A DNA stretch of 45,509 nucleotides, taken from Candidatus Poribacteria bacterium. GTDB taxonomy: Bacteria > Poribacteria > WGA-4E > WGA-3G. Below, one piece after another: positions 31,406 through 39,946 of this stretch. Each line of letters starts with the position of its first letter. Position 1 is the stretch's first letter. The translations under genes and the position numbers were made by a program. Where the stretch lies: positions 1-45,509 of the forward strand of contig JAJEDB010000055.1 of assembly GCA_022821725.1 (NCBI GenBank). Reading direction: 5' to 3'. The notes under the pieces were generated by a model that saw only the letters and a program-made list of their open reading frames with translations, had not been told where the DNA came from and searched no databases.

Positions 31406-31963
31406 TTATAATGAACCACTAAATTCAAATGGAATGAAACGCTTTGGTTTGCTGACGACTTTATCTCTATTTGTATCAACCAGTTTACTCTTAAGGTTGA
31501 ATTCACTACTCAACTCCCCCGTCAGAAGATAGGTCCTGCCAGCTTCTACATCAGCAGAAAATCTTGATACGACTTGACGGTCACTCGGTGTGTCCTCATG
31601 AAAAGATTTGTATACAGCAAGTAATGACATACCGTGCTTCCCTGGCGCGACCAAAATCTCGTCATCAATAGCGACCTCTTCACGCCCCTCAATATTTTTA
31701 CTCACGGCTAACTTACCATCAATCCGGAACACGATTAGGTGATACCGTTGCAGCCATCCTCCCTCTGTATCAATTTTGATAGTGGCGAGTTCGGATTTAG
31801 GCAACTGCGGTGCCTCATATTCACCTTCCGGCATAACGACTCCGCAACCGACAAACGGCAGAGATAAGAGTATACCCAGAGGTAGAATAAGAATACTTGA
31901 TTTGAATTTCAAAGGCCATTGCGTTCCGAATGCTTTAGCATGAGGTCTATCACTACGCTTCAT
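31406..31963 (-). CDS. Putative lipoprotein, unknown function
   Basis: A 185-aa protein with a long, basic n-region, a hydrophobic stretch (SSILILPLGILLSLPFV, ~22-38) and a lipobox-like FVGC with the modified cysteine at C40. The mature part is short and beta-rich, with repeated GxxL/V strands such as YLLTGELSSEFNLKSKL, and no recognised domain. The n-region is longer than normal, so the start may be internal. It lies alone upstream of the PhyH pair. I infer an outer-membrane or periplasmic lipoprotein. Confidence 0.65.
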   Translation of the reverse strand: MKRSDRPHAKAFGTQWPLKFKSSILILPLGILLSLPFVGCGVVMPEGEYEAPQLPKSELATIKIDTEGGWLQRYHLIVFRIDGKLAVSKNIEGREEVAIDDEILVAPGKHGMSLLAVYKSFHEDTPSDRQVVSRFSADVEAGRTYLLTGELSSEFNLKSKLVDTNRDKVVSKPKRFIPFEFSGSL

Positions 31964-31987
31964 TTTTTCCTCCTAAACTTTGCTGGT

Positions 31988-32190
31988 TCATGTCGTGTCG
32001 TTAATTATAAAATCTACTACAAACTGCCTGAGTGATGCTTTCACCTCATCGGGCTTCTCTACCCACGGATAATGTCCTAATTCGGGAATGGCTGTCCAAA
32101 GCCGAACACCCTTAATCTGAAGTACCTGTTCTTGGGACATTTCTATCCTTGTATTTAATGATATTAATGCGTTGTTATGAGGATACCAGT
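31988..32190 (-). pseudogene. Alpha/beta-hydrolase C-terminal remnant
   Basis: On the minus strand a frame from about 32190 to the stop at 31988 reads HNNALISLNTRIEMSQEQVL and then RLWTAIPELGHYPWVEKPDE, followed by ~20 residues. IPxxGHxPxxExPdEF is the C-terminal signature of alpha/beta hydrolases, with the catalytic histidine in GHYP. The frame is closed by a stop upstream and the nucleophile and acid regions are absent. An ATG at 32138-32140 could start a 50-residue peptide, but I read this as a decayed gene. Confidence 0.6.
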
Positions 32191-32232
32191 TTTAGACACC
32201 AAAGTCAATCATAAATCAGTTTGATTTTTTTG

Positions 32233-32261
32233 TTGACAATCTTCCTCATATTTGCCATTAT
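32233..32261 (+). promoter_or_regulatory. Sigma-70-like promoter for the LamG gene
   Basis: TTGACA (32233-32238) and CATTAT (32256-32261) are 17 bases apart, 88 bases before the start codon at 32349. The -35 is perfect; the -10 matches at 4 of 6. Confidence 0.45.
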
Positions 32262-32348
32262 GGCGACAATCGAAATGTGATAAACGCGATTTAGAGGATA
32301 TCCGTTAGTTTTTCACACTGTATCACTACTGGGAAAATGGAGGCAGCT

Positions 32349-33152
32349 ATGAGACCGAAACGTTTAAATTGGTGGGTATTTCAAACCGGTTTTGCCCTCT
32401 TCTGTACTTTCATCTTAATTATTGGGGTGAAAGCTCAGGTTGTTACGGATGGCTTGGTGAGTTATTACACGCTTGACAAAAACGACATCGCTGGTGATAC
32501 CGTTAAAGATCTCGTTGGCGGCAAGGATGGAACAATCGTCGGTGAGCCGGAATCCATCAAGGGTCATCTCGGTGAGGCACTCAATTTTGGCGGAAAACCG
32601 GATTGTGTGGAGTTGCCGATCCTTTTCAATATCGGGGAGAAGCCGGCGTCGTATGAAGCGTGGTTTTTGAAAACCCCTAACAGTCGCGTGGGCTGGCAAT
32701 ATATCCTGACAAACAAAACGAATTTCTTCGATCATTTCTTTCGGCTCGGTTTTAATCAGAACACCGGACAACTTCGATACTATACCGAACAGGCAAACAA
32801 CATCAGAAAAGCGTGGGTGACCGATGAGGATTATGCCGATGGCAAATGGCACCATGTAGTAGCAACCCGCGAAGCCGATAAGGCACAGGTGTATGTCGAT
32901 AGTGTCCTCGTCAAAGAGGAGGAGGCAATGTCCGGCAATTTAGGCGGTGGTGAAACGAACTGGAACATCGCTCAAGATGGAAATACCGACGGATACTTGA
33001 TAGGCGCGGTGGACGAAGTGCGCATCTATAAGAAAGTGTTAACACCGGAAGAAATCAAGCAGAACTTTGAGTCCGAGGGTTTAGCTATCCAGCCCATCGG
33101 GAAGTTGAGTCTCACTTGGGGATGGATTAAAACCGCGCAATCTTATCGTTAA
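32349..33152 (+). CDS. Secreted LamG/concanavalin A-like lectin domain protein
   Basis: A 267-aa exported protein: MRPKRLNWWVFQTGFALF followed by a hydrophobic run ending VKAQ is a signal peptide. The body (~35-235) is a LamG-like jelly roll with the usual blocks YYTLDKNDIAGDTVKDLVGG, LNFGGKPDCVELP, ADGKWHHVVATREADKAQVY and GAVDEVRIYKKVLTPEEIK. It would bind glycans or protein ligands outside the cell. The C-terminal phrase LSLTWGWIK is typical of this family in related genomes. ATG 32349 is chosen over 32337 because GGAGG (32339-32343) sits 5 bases before it. Confidence 0.85.
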   Translation: MRPKRLNWWVFQTGFALFCTFILIIGVKAQVVTDGLVSYYTLDKNDIAGDTVKDLVGGKDGTIVGEPESIKGHLGEALNFGGKPDCVELPILFNIGEKPASYEAWFLKTPNSRVGWQYILTNKTNFFDHFFRLGFNQNTGQLRYYTEQANNIRKAWVTDEDYADGKWHHVVATREADKAQVYVDSVLVKEEEAMSGNLGGGETNWNIAQDGNTDGYLIGAVDEVRIYKKVLTPEEIKQNFESEGLAIQPIGKLSLTWGWIKTAQSYR

Positions 33153-33155
33153 TGA

Positions 33156-33341
33156 TTGTCAAATTTAGACGACACCGGACAGAACATCGCGCGTAATGCG
33201 CTACCAATTGACAGATATGCCATCGAATTTCGAGATGGAGGATTTCATTCAGAGTTGGTAGAAATGACCGGCATCAATCAGATGTATCTGTTGTGCCAGC
33301 GTCTCCGACTTGTCCTGGAAGATTTAACAACTTTACCGTGA
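33156..33341 (+). CDS. Small hypothetical ORF or gene fragment
   Basis: A 61-residue frame with a TTG start (33156) and no ribosome site lies between the LamG and DUF6807 genes. The sequence (DTGQNIARNALPIDRYAIEF and so on) reads like part of a folded protein, but I do not recognise it. It could be a small + strand gene, a remnant, or chance. Confidence 0.3.
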   Translation: MSNLDDTGQNIARNALPIDRYAIEFRDGGFHSELVEMTGINQMYLLCQRLRLVLEDLTTLP

Positions 33342-33359
33342 AGCGAATAGGAGTTACTA

Positions 33360-34496
33360 TTGACACAAAATCGAAGTGTAATCATCAAAATTGAGGCGGG
33401 TTCGGTCCATCGACACAATGACCTCGTCCGCATGCGTTTCAAGCCGAAACGTTACTTTCCCGATTGGCAAGAAGGGATTTCCCTACTTGCGATGTCTACA
33501 GCTGATGCAGAGGGTCATGTCTCCGACGAGGAGGTCCCCTGTCAATTCGATCCGACGCTACGTGAACTTGCCTGGCAGACGAGCGAACTTCCGGCGGGGA
33601 CATCGGCGTATTACGCAGTCCGACAGATTGATGGGCCACCCCCAAAAGCCCGTTATCAAATCGAACAGAAACCCGCGCATCTGCTCATTTCTGCCGATGA
33701 CGCGTTATTTGCACGATACAACTTTCTCGGTGTCTGGAAGCCTTACTTTTGGCCCCTCAACGGGAATCATGGGACTGTGGTCCGCGGGGCTGGCGGCGAG
33801 GACCATCCGCATCACACAGGACTTTACCTCGCCTACGGGGGGCACGGTGAAGGCGGGTCTGCAAACATCTGGTCCGATTGGGATGAGCCGCCTTATGGAC
33901 CCTGCGGGAAGATGTTGCACCAACGCTTTGTCCGAATCACTGAAGGGAACGTCTACGCTGAATTTGTCGAAGACCTGATCCATGTTAAGGGAGATGGTGA
34001 AGTTATCATGACAGAAACTCGGACCGCTCGGGTATGGTATGGGAGCAATACGCGGCGGTTTCTGGAAATTATCCACGAAACGACACCGCCGTTGGACATC
34101 GGTGATCGGCAATTCCTCTGTGTCGCGCGTTTGAATCCGTCAATGGGTATACCGGAGGCAGGGCACGTTGAAAATTCCGAAGGACAGATTGGTAGAACAG
34201 AGGTGCATCATCAACGGGCGCGATGGTGCGATTTAGGAGGCACAGTGGGAGATGGAATATCCGGTATCGCGCTGTTTGATCACCCCGAAAACGCTGAACA
34301 TCCGGGATTTTTCGGGGAAATCGCTGTGCCGGAACAGATGAGCATCCTCCATCATCCGCCTGATGAGTTGGAAGATGACCGTTTCCGGCTGCGATTTGGG
34401 ATCTACGTCCACGCAGGTATTACGCCAGAGGCAGATGTCGAACGGCATTATCAGTGCTATGTAAATCCGGTGCAGACGGAGATCTTGAGGGACTGA
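33360..34496 (+). CDS. PmoA/DUF6807 family protein
   Basis: This 378-aa protein matches the DUF6807 ('PmoA') family, named by database convention and not the methane monooxygenase subunit. The hallmark block is WKPYFWPLNGNHGTVVRGAG followed by GEDHPHHTGLYLAYG, with conserved histidines in HPHH. CVARLNPSMGIPEAG and the C-terminal FGIYVHAG are further blocks. The family belongs to galactose-mutarotase-like folds and is often found with Gfo/Idh oxidoreductases and sugar isomerases, so a sugar-catabolic role is inferred. TTG 33360 follows AGGAG by 9 bases. Confidence 0.85.
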   Translation: MTQNRSVIIKIEAGSVHRHNDLVRMRFKPKRYFPDWQEGISLLAMSTADAEGHVSDEEVPCQFDPTLRELAWQTSELPAGTSAYYAVRQIDGPPPKARYQIEQKPAHLLISADDALFARYNFLGVWKPYFWPLNGNHGTVVRGAGGEDHPHHTGLYLAYGGHGEGGSANIWSDWDEPPYGPCGKMLHQRFVRITEGNVYAEFVEDLIHVKGDGEVIMTETRTARVWYGSNTRRFLEIIHETTPPLDIGDRQFLCVARLNPSMGIPEAGHVENSEGQIGRTEVHHQRARWCDLGGTVGDGISGIALFDHPENAEHPGFFGEIAVPEQMSILHHPPDELEDDRFRLRFGIYVHAGITPEADVERHYQCYVNPVQTEILRD

Positions 34497-34530
34497 GATT
34501 TTTAACCGTAAATAGAGCGATCTGTCATTT

Positions 34531-35343
34531 CTACCGCTTTCGGTGCTTTACATCCAGTTCGCGAAGGAGTGCTAAAGTCTCCTCAAACGGCAGTTCACCC
34601 GTTGAAGTCGTGTGTTCGAGATAGTCGCGCGTCTTGTCGTTGAACACACTATAAAAGGCGCGCGCCTCAGGATCGGGATGGTCTCGCCAAAGTTCGACAG
34701 GTATAATCGAATCTTCGCTCAAGTACCGACGGTTCGGATGCCCGTAATAGACTTGCACTGTCTTGCGCTCTTCCTGAGTGGGACGGGTCGTCGCGGTGTG
34801 TAAAACACCGATGTTGAAGAGTATGGCTGTCCCAGCAGGACCGTACAAATCAACAATTCCTCCACGCTCCAACTGCGCATCTGTTTCGAGAATCTCATCT
34901 GCTACCGATTCCGGTGATAAAGAGAAACAGTGCGTCGTCTCATCAACATCGGTCAGATACAGCATCAACTGTATGAAACCGATGCGCAATGGATGTTCAA
35001 GCCAGTGTTTCGGACCATCTCGATGCCACCCCCGATTCAGCTCACCATCATAGGGTGCCATGTGGCGGATGCAGATTTCTGAAAAGCAAGGGGCATTCCC
35101 CATCAATGTCTGCAGACAATCCATGACGATCGGATGCCGAATCACAGTGTCGAATTCAGGTGAAGTCAAAAGTGCATCGCAATTCACGGTCTGGTGATGC
35201 CCGATACGATACCAGTGATCTTTCACTTCAGTACGGTCGCGGTCAAAGGTATGAACGAAACGCGTAACCTCTGCATCACTCAGAATCTTACCGAGTGAGA
35301 CATAACCATTCTCTTTAAAAAACGCATAATCTGCTGACTTCAT
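34531..35343 (-). CDS. Phytanoyl-CoA dioxygenase (PhyH) family protein, third copy
   Basis: A 270-aa Fe(II)/2-oxoglutarate oxygenase with the complete iron triad: H107-R-D109 (GWHRDGPKH) and H182 (IGVLHTATT), and an arginine in QEERKTVQVYYG for 2-oxoglutarate. It belongs to a different PhyH branch from the pair at 29.7-31.4 kb. I use ATG 35343 rather than the in-frame ATG at 35391: the 16 residues between them are encoded by the leader repeat, whose CCGCAAGGTAAAATTAAAAA ends at the ATG. It converges with the DUF6807 gene and precedes a Gfo/Idh gene. Substrate unknown. Confidence 0.87.
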   Translation of the reverse strand: MKSADYAFFKENGYVSLGKILSDAEVTRFVHTFDRDRTEVKDHWYRIGHHQTVNCDALLTSPEFDTVIRHPIVMDCLQTLMGNAPCFSEICIRHMAPYDGELNRGWHRDGPKHWLEHPLRIGFIQLMLYLTDVDETTHCFSLSPESVADEILETDAQLERGGIVDLYGPAGTAILFNIGVLHTATTRPTQEERKTVQVYYGHPNRRYLSEDSIIPVELWRDHPDPEARAFYSVFNDKTRDYLEHTTSTGELPFEETLALLRELDVKHRKR

Positions 35344-35439
35344 GTTTTTAATTTTACCTTGCGGAAGAATAACGTGCGTCCTTTTTATCACGTGCTTTTC
35401 TTAAATCCGCCTGCGCCGTTGTTGCAGGCTACGGGTCTG
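35344..35439 (-). repeat. Leader repeat with CCGCAAGGTAAAATTAAAA, copy before PhyH
   Basis: On the minus strand it starts CAGACCCGTAGCCTGCAACA and ends CCGCAAGGTAAAATTAAAAA next to the ATG at 35343. Aligned with 5736-5830, most positions agree over 95 bases, including CGTTATTC(C/T)TCCGCAAGG. Confidence 0.65.
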
Positions 35440-35508
35440 ATTTTAAGAAAACCTCACAGAATGATCTAAAATCTGCGCGCAACCTGACAAACAAATAAAC
35501 ATCCTCTA

Positions 35509-36612
35509 TCAACGGGCTTGCAATCGCCGAATTCGGGCGGGCGTGTCGTCATTCTGAATTTCGGAAGAGAGAATCTGGAGGCTCCGATCTTCAATCGGTA
35601 GTTCTACTTTTACACCGCCACGACGATGTGATTCTCGGAGTGCAACCGCTACCTCTAATGCAGCACGACCATCTTCTCCAGAACATTTCGGGGACGTCCC
35701 GTTCTCAATGGCGTTGATGAGATCTTCAACGATGGTCAGTCCCATCCCCTGCATCCGCACGGGAATCGGGAATGGACACTGGGCAGGCACTCCGCGTCCG
35801 CGCCGTCCACCGGGGATCACACGAATCAATTCAAAGGTTTCGGCGTTGTTAACAGAACGGATACGTCCGGTCGTTCCGATGACATCGACCTCCCACGGGG
35901 CTGCTCCACACGATGTACTTCGCAGATACGCACGCACCCCGTTATCAAAAACGAGATAGCCGTTTCCCTGCAGATCACTCTCCCCTGCAGCGGCTTCATC
36001 GGACTCCATTTCACCGAAAACCCACTCTACATTTCCGCCTGCCATGTAACGCAAAATATCAATAGCATGGCTGCCGTTATGTGAGAGTCCGCACTGTGCA
36101 TAGACAGTCACCTGAAGCACATCACCGATTTCACCTGCGTCAATGAGTTTTCGGGCCTCACTAAAGAAAGGGTTCCAGCGTCGCGCGCAATTGATAGCAA
36201 GCGCGACACCCTCTGCTCGGCAGGTCTCCACCATTGCATCCGCTTCGGCGAGGCTGAGCGCAATCGGTTTTTCTGCCCAGATCGCCCTGACACTCGAGCG
36301 TGCCACATCTTGCACAATGGTCGACCGTATCCGTGCCGTCGTGCAAACACTGACGATGTCCAGATTTTCCTTCTCCAGCATTTCACGATAATCGCTGTAG
36401 ATATGTTCAGAACCGAGTCCCCACCGTTCACCGAAGATCGCTGCCTGTTCGGCATGTAGATCGGCACCCGCCGCCAGTTCTACATTCGGTGCAGCGTGGT
36501 ACGTTGGACCGTGGCAATAGGGCAGAAAGATTGATCCACCCTGTGTGATTTCATCGTCGAAGGTGCTCCCCATACGTCCCAAACCGATTACACCTGCTCG
36601 ATACGTTGTCAT
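35509..36612 (-). CDS. Gfo/Idh/MocA family oxidoreductase
   Basis: A 367-aa NAD(P)-dependent dehydrogenase of sugars or inositols. It opens YRAGVIGLGRMGSTFDDE with the Rossmann G-x-G-x-x-G. IWAEKPIALSLAEADAMVE contains the conserved EKP whose lysine is catalytic, and the C-terminal alpha/beta domain includes HNGSHAIDILRYMAGG, with the family histidine. GGAGG precedes the ATG. It sits next to the third PhyH gene and near DUF6807, a common catabolic neighbourhood in sugar-eating marine bacteria; the substrate is not determined. Confidence 0.9.
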   Translation of the reverse strand: MTTYRAGVIGLGRMGSTFDDEITQGGSIFLPYCHGPTYHAAPNVELAAGADLHAEQAAIFGERWGLGSEHIYSDYREMLEKENLDIVSVCTTARIRSTIVQDVARSSVRAIWAEKPIALSLAEADAMVETCRAEGVALAINCARRWNPFFSEARKLIDAGEIGDVLQVTVYAQCGLSHNGSHAIDILRYMAGGNVEWVFGEMESDEAAAGESDLQGNGYLVFDNGVRAYLRSTSCGAAPWEVDVIGTTGRIRSVNNAETFELIRVIPGGRRGRGVPAQCPFPIPVRMQGMGLTIVEDLINAIENGTSPKCSGEDGRAALEVAVALRESHRRGGVKVELPIEDRSLQILSSEIQNDDTPARIRRLQAR

Positions 36613-36670
36613 TCTGTTTCCTCCAAAGGAGTTGTATTAATAAACACGACGAACCAAAGCAGTACTGCAG

Positions 36671-37132
36671 TTACGAAACATCATCAATTCTCAATACAGC
36701 GATTGGTCCACGAATGCCATTTTTTGCCAGGATCTGTCGATATTTACCTCTTTTCACGCTTGATGTAGTTCTTCCAGTAGAAATCCAGTGATAAGTACTG
36801 CGGTGCTCTAAATCTTCAAGGCTTGGCGCGGAATGATTACGCCACTGTTTTAACCATCCTAATTTTTCTGTGAGTTCTCTTACTTTACGCGTATTGTCTG
36901 CAGGATGAACTTCAACATAATAAATCCGGTCTTTATAGCCAAACACGTAATCCCAGCGAGGGGCATTCGGATAATGCCTTTCAAGACATTTATCTATATA
37001 AACACTACCTTTCAGGTCGCGCGATGCGTAGCCTCTAATTTTATTTTTGTCTTGCCGCTCCAATGCTTGTAACCCATCTTTCAGACATTCTGCAATTTCT
37101 GAAATGCTCTGAATAGCCCTGATAAAATTCAA
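36671..37132 (-). CDS. Unknown 153-aa partner of an AAA ATPase, possible nuclease-like fold
   Basis: I do not recognise the family. The ATG overlaps the stop of the AAA gene by four bases (ATGA), so they are coupled. The core has RWDYVFGYKDRIYYVEVHPA: D61 on one strand and E74-V-H76 on the next, followed by lysines and a helix (VRELTEKLGWLKQW). The layout D...E-x-H resembles a PD-(D/E)XK site with His for Lys. This is only a resemblance; it may be an effector, a sensor or a structural subunit. The N-terminal ~45 residues are helical. It is AT-rich like its partner. The pair could be a defence, toxin or DNA-repair unit. Confidence 0.7.
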   Translation of the reverse strand: MNFIRAIQSISEIAECLKDGLQALERQDKNKIRGYASRDLKGSVYIDKCLERHYPNAPRWDYVFGYKDRIYYVEVHPADNTRKVRELTEKLGWLKQWRNHSAPSLEDLEHRSTYHWISTGRTTSSVKRGKYRQILAKNGIRGPIAVLRIDDVS

Positions 37133-38280
37133 AGATCACTCTCCCACACAGCTTCTGTGACAACATCCGCAGATTTAGTACTAAACTGGGTAAGGCCTCC
37201 CCAATCCGAAACCGCTTCATCCGGGTCCTCAGCATCTAACGTTGAAATGTCTTTAACATTCACAGTCTTGTCCTGTCGTGAAAAATAGTAGGTTTTGAAT
37301 ATTTTTCCATTCAGTACTGTCTCTGTAAGGTTTTTGGAGAAGACATTTGGCTTCAAATCCAGTAACTGTCTTAAACGTGCCGGAGCGTTTTTTGATTGAG
37401 TAATGAGTCGAATTGCCCAGACGAGTTCTAAAATTTGTGCTGAATGGGTAGAAACGATGACTTTGTAGCCCCGCCTTAGAAGTTCCAAAAAAACAACAAG
37501 CAAAGCTGAGATTGCTTTTGAATGTAATCCCATTTCTGGTTCTTCAATAACAATCCAGTTGATGTTATCTTTCTTCCGTGCTTTTCCCGAAGGCATTAAC
37601 CAATACAAACCCAGTAAGAGAGGCGTGAATTCTCTCTGTCCAGTTGACCAAGTCATAAATGGGAGTTGGGTACCTTCAACCTCTAAAACAATGCGCTTAC
37701 GCAATCCGGATCTATCTAATTTGACTTCAGCCTCCCCAAAGATACTCTTTCCGATCAGGTCCCGGAGCGTTTTATTCATGCGACCTTCCTGCGGGAATAT
37801 AGCACCTTCGCCGGAACCTAGGCCTGCTTCCATCAATAAGCGCAATTGTTCACTGAACTCCTTAACAACGTATGGATCACTCGTCGCATAGTCTGTAAAG
37901 GCACGCGGCCATCCATCTTTCAGCGTCACAACCCTATGTGCGGGTATCAGAAAGAGGTTCTCATCTTTTTTTCTTCTTGATAACGCTTTTTGAGGTATAA
38001 AATCCACTTTATCAACGATGACCTTCGTCTCATCCTTGTTCCAAATCGTCTGCATCCCTTCACCAAAATAGAGAAACAAAAAATTCTCAACTTTTTTTTG
38101 CCAATCAAAACCGTGTTTTTTGAGGGTTTGCGTAATATCGCCCGCGTCTAAAATTAACTTCACAAGTTGAAGCAGAATACTCTTTCCACTCGCTTGTTCC
38201 CCCACAAACACTGTTAGATCCCCAAAGGAGATATCGGCTTCCGTGATTTGTCCTAATGAAGTTAGTTTAATATGTTCCAT
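37129..38280 (-). CDS. AAA family ATPase (AAA_15-like), partner of the 153-aa protein
   Basis: A 383-aa ABC/SMC-like ATPase. Walker A is the unusual GEQASGKS (27-34, for GxxGxGKS), then a signature-like TWSTGQREF, Walker B NWIVIEEPEMGLHSKA and H-loop VIVSTHSAQIL. The C-terminal ~80 residues are a variable extension. I start at ATG 38280 (AAGGAG lies upstream), not the in-frame TTG at 38313. In this class the partner gene usually carries the effector, and the tight overlap with the 153-aa gene fits that. Similar ATPases act in OLD, PARIS and Septu defence. The partner is not DUF4435 or HNH here, so it is none of those by eye. Confidence 0.82.
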   Translation of the reverse strand: MEHIKLTSLGQITEADISFGDLTVFVGEQASGKSILLQLVKLILDAGDITQTLKKHGFDWQKKVENFLFLYFGEGMQTIWNKDETKVIVDKVDFIPQKALSRRKKDENLFLIPAHRVVTLKDGWPRAFTDYATSDPYVVKEFSEQLRLLMEAGLGSGEGAIFPQEGRMNKTLRDLIGKSIFGEAEVKLDRSGLRKRIVLEVEGTQLPFMTWSTGQREFTPLLLGLYWLMPSGKARKKDNINWIVIEEPEMGLHSKAISALLVVFLELLRRGYKVIVSTHSAQILELVWAIRLITQSKNAPARLRQLLDLKPNVFSKNLTETVLNGKIFKTYYFSRQDKTVNVKDISTLDAEDPDEAVSDWGGLTQFSTKSADVVTEAVWESDL

Positions 38281-38375
38281 AATTATCCTGCTCCTTCCGT
38301 TGAAAACTCTCAATTAGAAGAGCGAAGTTATAAAATTAACATCGCAATCTATTTTTATGTTTATTTTACCACAGT

Positions 38376-39005
38376 TCAGATTTTATCATAGACGAAATCC
38401 AACCATTTGTCTTGTGGCGGTATAATTTGAGGTTTCGGTGAAAGCGGTGTCCAATACGGGTTGAAAATGTGTCCTTGGTCACCCTCCAATTCCCATGAAT
38501 CCGCTGTTTCCGCTTGTGTGGACATAAGGAAAAAATGTCTTTTCTTCTGGGCACTTAAGTTCTCATTCGGGATCCACCCTGTAATGTGGGTGTCAATACA
38601 TGTCGGCTTATGAAATTCGTCAAATTCATACGCAATGTATGAAATGTGTGTGAAATCCTCTCCTGTGGAAAGATAATCGACCGTAAGTCCTTTGGGGAGT
38701 TTTCGCTTGTAGGGAATCGCGGTTAAGCTGGGTTGAATATAAACCTGTGTTGTTTCCGCTATGATTCTTTGGTTCTTTTCCACTTCATTCTCAAAACACC
38801 CCAAATAGTTTTCAATTTCTACAAGCTGCAAGCCTGTTTCTTCGTATACCTCTCTCTTTACAGCGGTTTCAATATCTTCGTCCCTTTCGACAGTGCCTGC
38901 TGGAATTTGAACCCCCGCAATCGGATGTTTGAACACGAGTAACTCCTTGACCCCTCTCCGCTCACGGACGATAAATGCCGTAACCTTTTGGATAACTTCA
39001 TTCAT
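38376..39005 (-). CDS. Nudix hydrolase
   Basis: A 209-aa Nudix-fold hydrolase of nucleoside diphosphate-linked compounds. The Nudix box fits G-x5-E-x7-REUxEExGU exactly: G37...E43, R51-E52...E55-E56...G58 within GTVERDEDIETAVKREVYEE. The core is followed by ~100 extra residues, so substrate selectivity may be unusual. Its start overlaps the end of the zincin gene by 8 bases, suggesting one transcript. It may be housekeeping (oxidised nucleotides) or related to the defence-like genes; the sequence does not decide. Confidence 0.87.
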   Translation of the reverse strand: MNEVIQKVTAFIVRERRGVKELLVFKHPIAGVQIPAGTVERDEDIETAVKREVYEETGLQLVEIENYLGCFENEVEKNQRIIAETTQVYIQPSLTAIPYKRKLPKGLTVDYLSTGEDFTHISYIAYEFDEFHKPTCIDTHITGWIPNENLSAQKKRHFFLMSTQAETADSWELEGDQGHIFNPYWTPLSPKPQIIPPQDKWLDFVYDKI

Positions 39006-39882
39006 TTATAGTTCTCCTGAGATCGTATGCCATCAATTCAGGGGACCATTTAAACTTCGGAGACTCTCCAGGATTAAACCCTTGGAGATGTGAGAGATGC
39101 GTGCGGGTTACCGCCTGTGTATACCGCCAATCCGTATCCCCAAAAACCTCGGTGAGTAGTGTGGCGAGTCCTGGGTCGTAGTCTTTCAACTTATCGCGGG
39201 TATTGACGTGATTATGTTGGTCATCGTTTGCCCGGTTCGTATCAAACCAAGACTGCGTGCCTTCCGCCCAGTATTCTGCTTTGTTTGTAATGGCATAGGT
39301 ATTTTTCCAGAGCCCTTTTTCAACTGCCGCTTCAAATAACACCTTAAGACGATCCTCAAAACTGGGGTCAACCGTGTTCAATCCCATCTGGTGGATGGCA
39401 TGCGCGAATTCGTGTACCAGAATGTTCTCAGTCGAATAAGGGTCGCCTGCGTAGTTGAGCAGATTTTCCTCACCACAACTGACTGCGGGTCTGATCGGTG
39501 TAGGACCCAAGCCGCGCGCTCGCCGGTCCCAATAAGAGGCAGGTTGTAGATCACTGTGTTCAGGGATCTGGGTTGTCAGTTCGTTATATGCCATCACCGC
39601 AAAACGGACGTTGTTTTCTGCGAGTGCCTGTAGTATATCCGGACGATGCCCAATCATCTGACGAATGAGCCATGCCGCTTCCTTTACGGCGTAAGGATTC
39701 ACCCTCTCCGACGCTACAACGGGCAATCCTTCCACATCGATCCACTGCTCATAAAACGGGTCCAAGTTAAAAGTTTTGCGAACTGTAGTCGGTGGCGGGA
39801 CGGGTTCACGGATATTGATACTTTGTGCTGTTAGGGTTGCTAATAGCAGGCTGATCGTGAGAATAGCGATTAAAGAAAGCAT
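38998..39882 (-). CDS. Secreted zinc metalloprotease-like (HEFAH) protein
   Basis: A 294-aa protein with an N-terminal signal peptide or anchor (MLSLIAILTISLLLATL). It has the zincin motif HEFAH at 157-161 (H157, E158, H161) and a likely third ligand in KAEYWAEGTQSWFD (E203 or E208), a gluzincin-style layout. It is not one I can place in a named peptidase family. It may be active or a binding relative. It precedes the Nudix gene with an 8-base overlap and lies 64 bases downstream of the methyltransferase gene, on the same strand. Confidence 0.75.
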   Translation of the reverse strand: MLSLIAILTISLLLATLTAQSINIREPVPPPTTVRKTFNLDPFYEQWIDVEGLPVVASERVNPYAVKEAAWLIRQMIGHRPDILQALAENNVRFAVMAYNELTTQIPEHSDLQPASYWDRRARGLGPTPIRPAVSCGEENLLNYAGDPYSTENILVHEFAHAIHQMGLNTVDPSFEDRLKVLFEAAVEKGLWKNTYAITNKAEYWAEGTQSWFDTNRANDDQHNHVNTRDKLKDYDPGLATLLTEVFGDTDWRYTQAVTRTHLSHLQGFNPGESPKFKWSPELMAYDLRRTINE

Positions 39883-39946
39883 AGGTAAATCTCTATGTAA
39901 AATCTCGGATTTGCCTTAAAGATCGTAGAGGCATTCAAAAACTGTT

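Larger units (their letters stand above)
31964..32348. other. 385-base spacer with gene remnant and promoter
   Basis: It holds the hydrolase remnant (31988-32190) on the minus strand and a sigma-70-like promoter (32233-32261) for the LamG gene. Nothing else is evident. Confidence 0.6.

Noticed and set aside
33391..33978. 195-residue open frame within the DUF6807 gene
   Set aside because: It is out of frame with a clearly conserved family protein and looks low-complexity Arg/Ser/Pro, typical of shadow frames.
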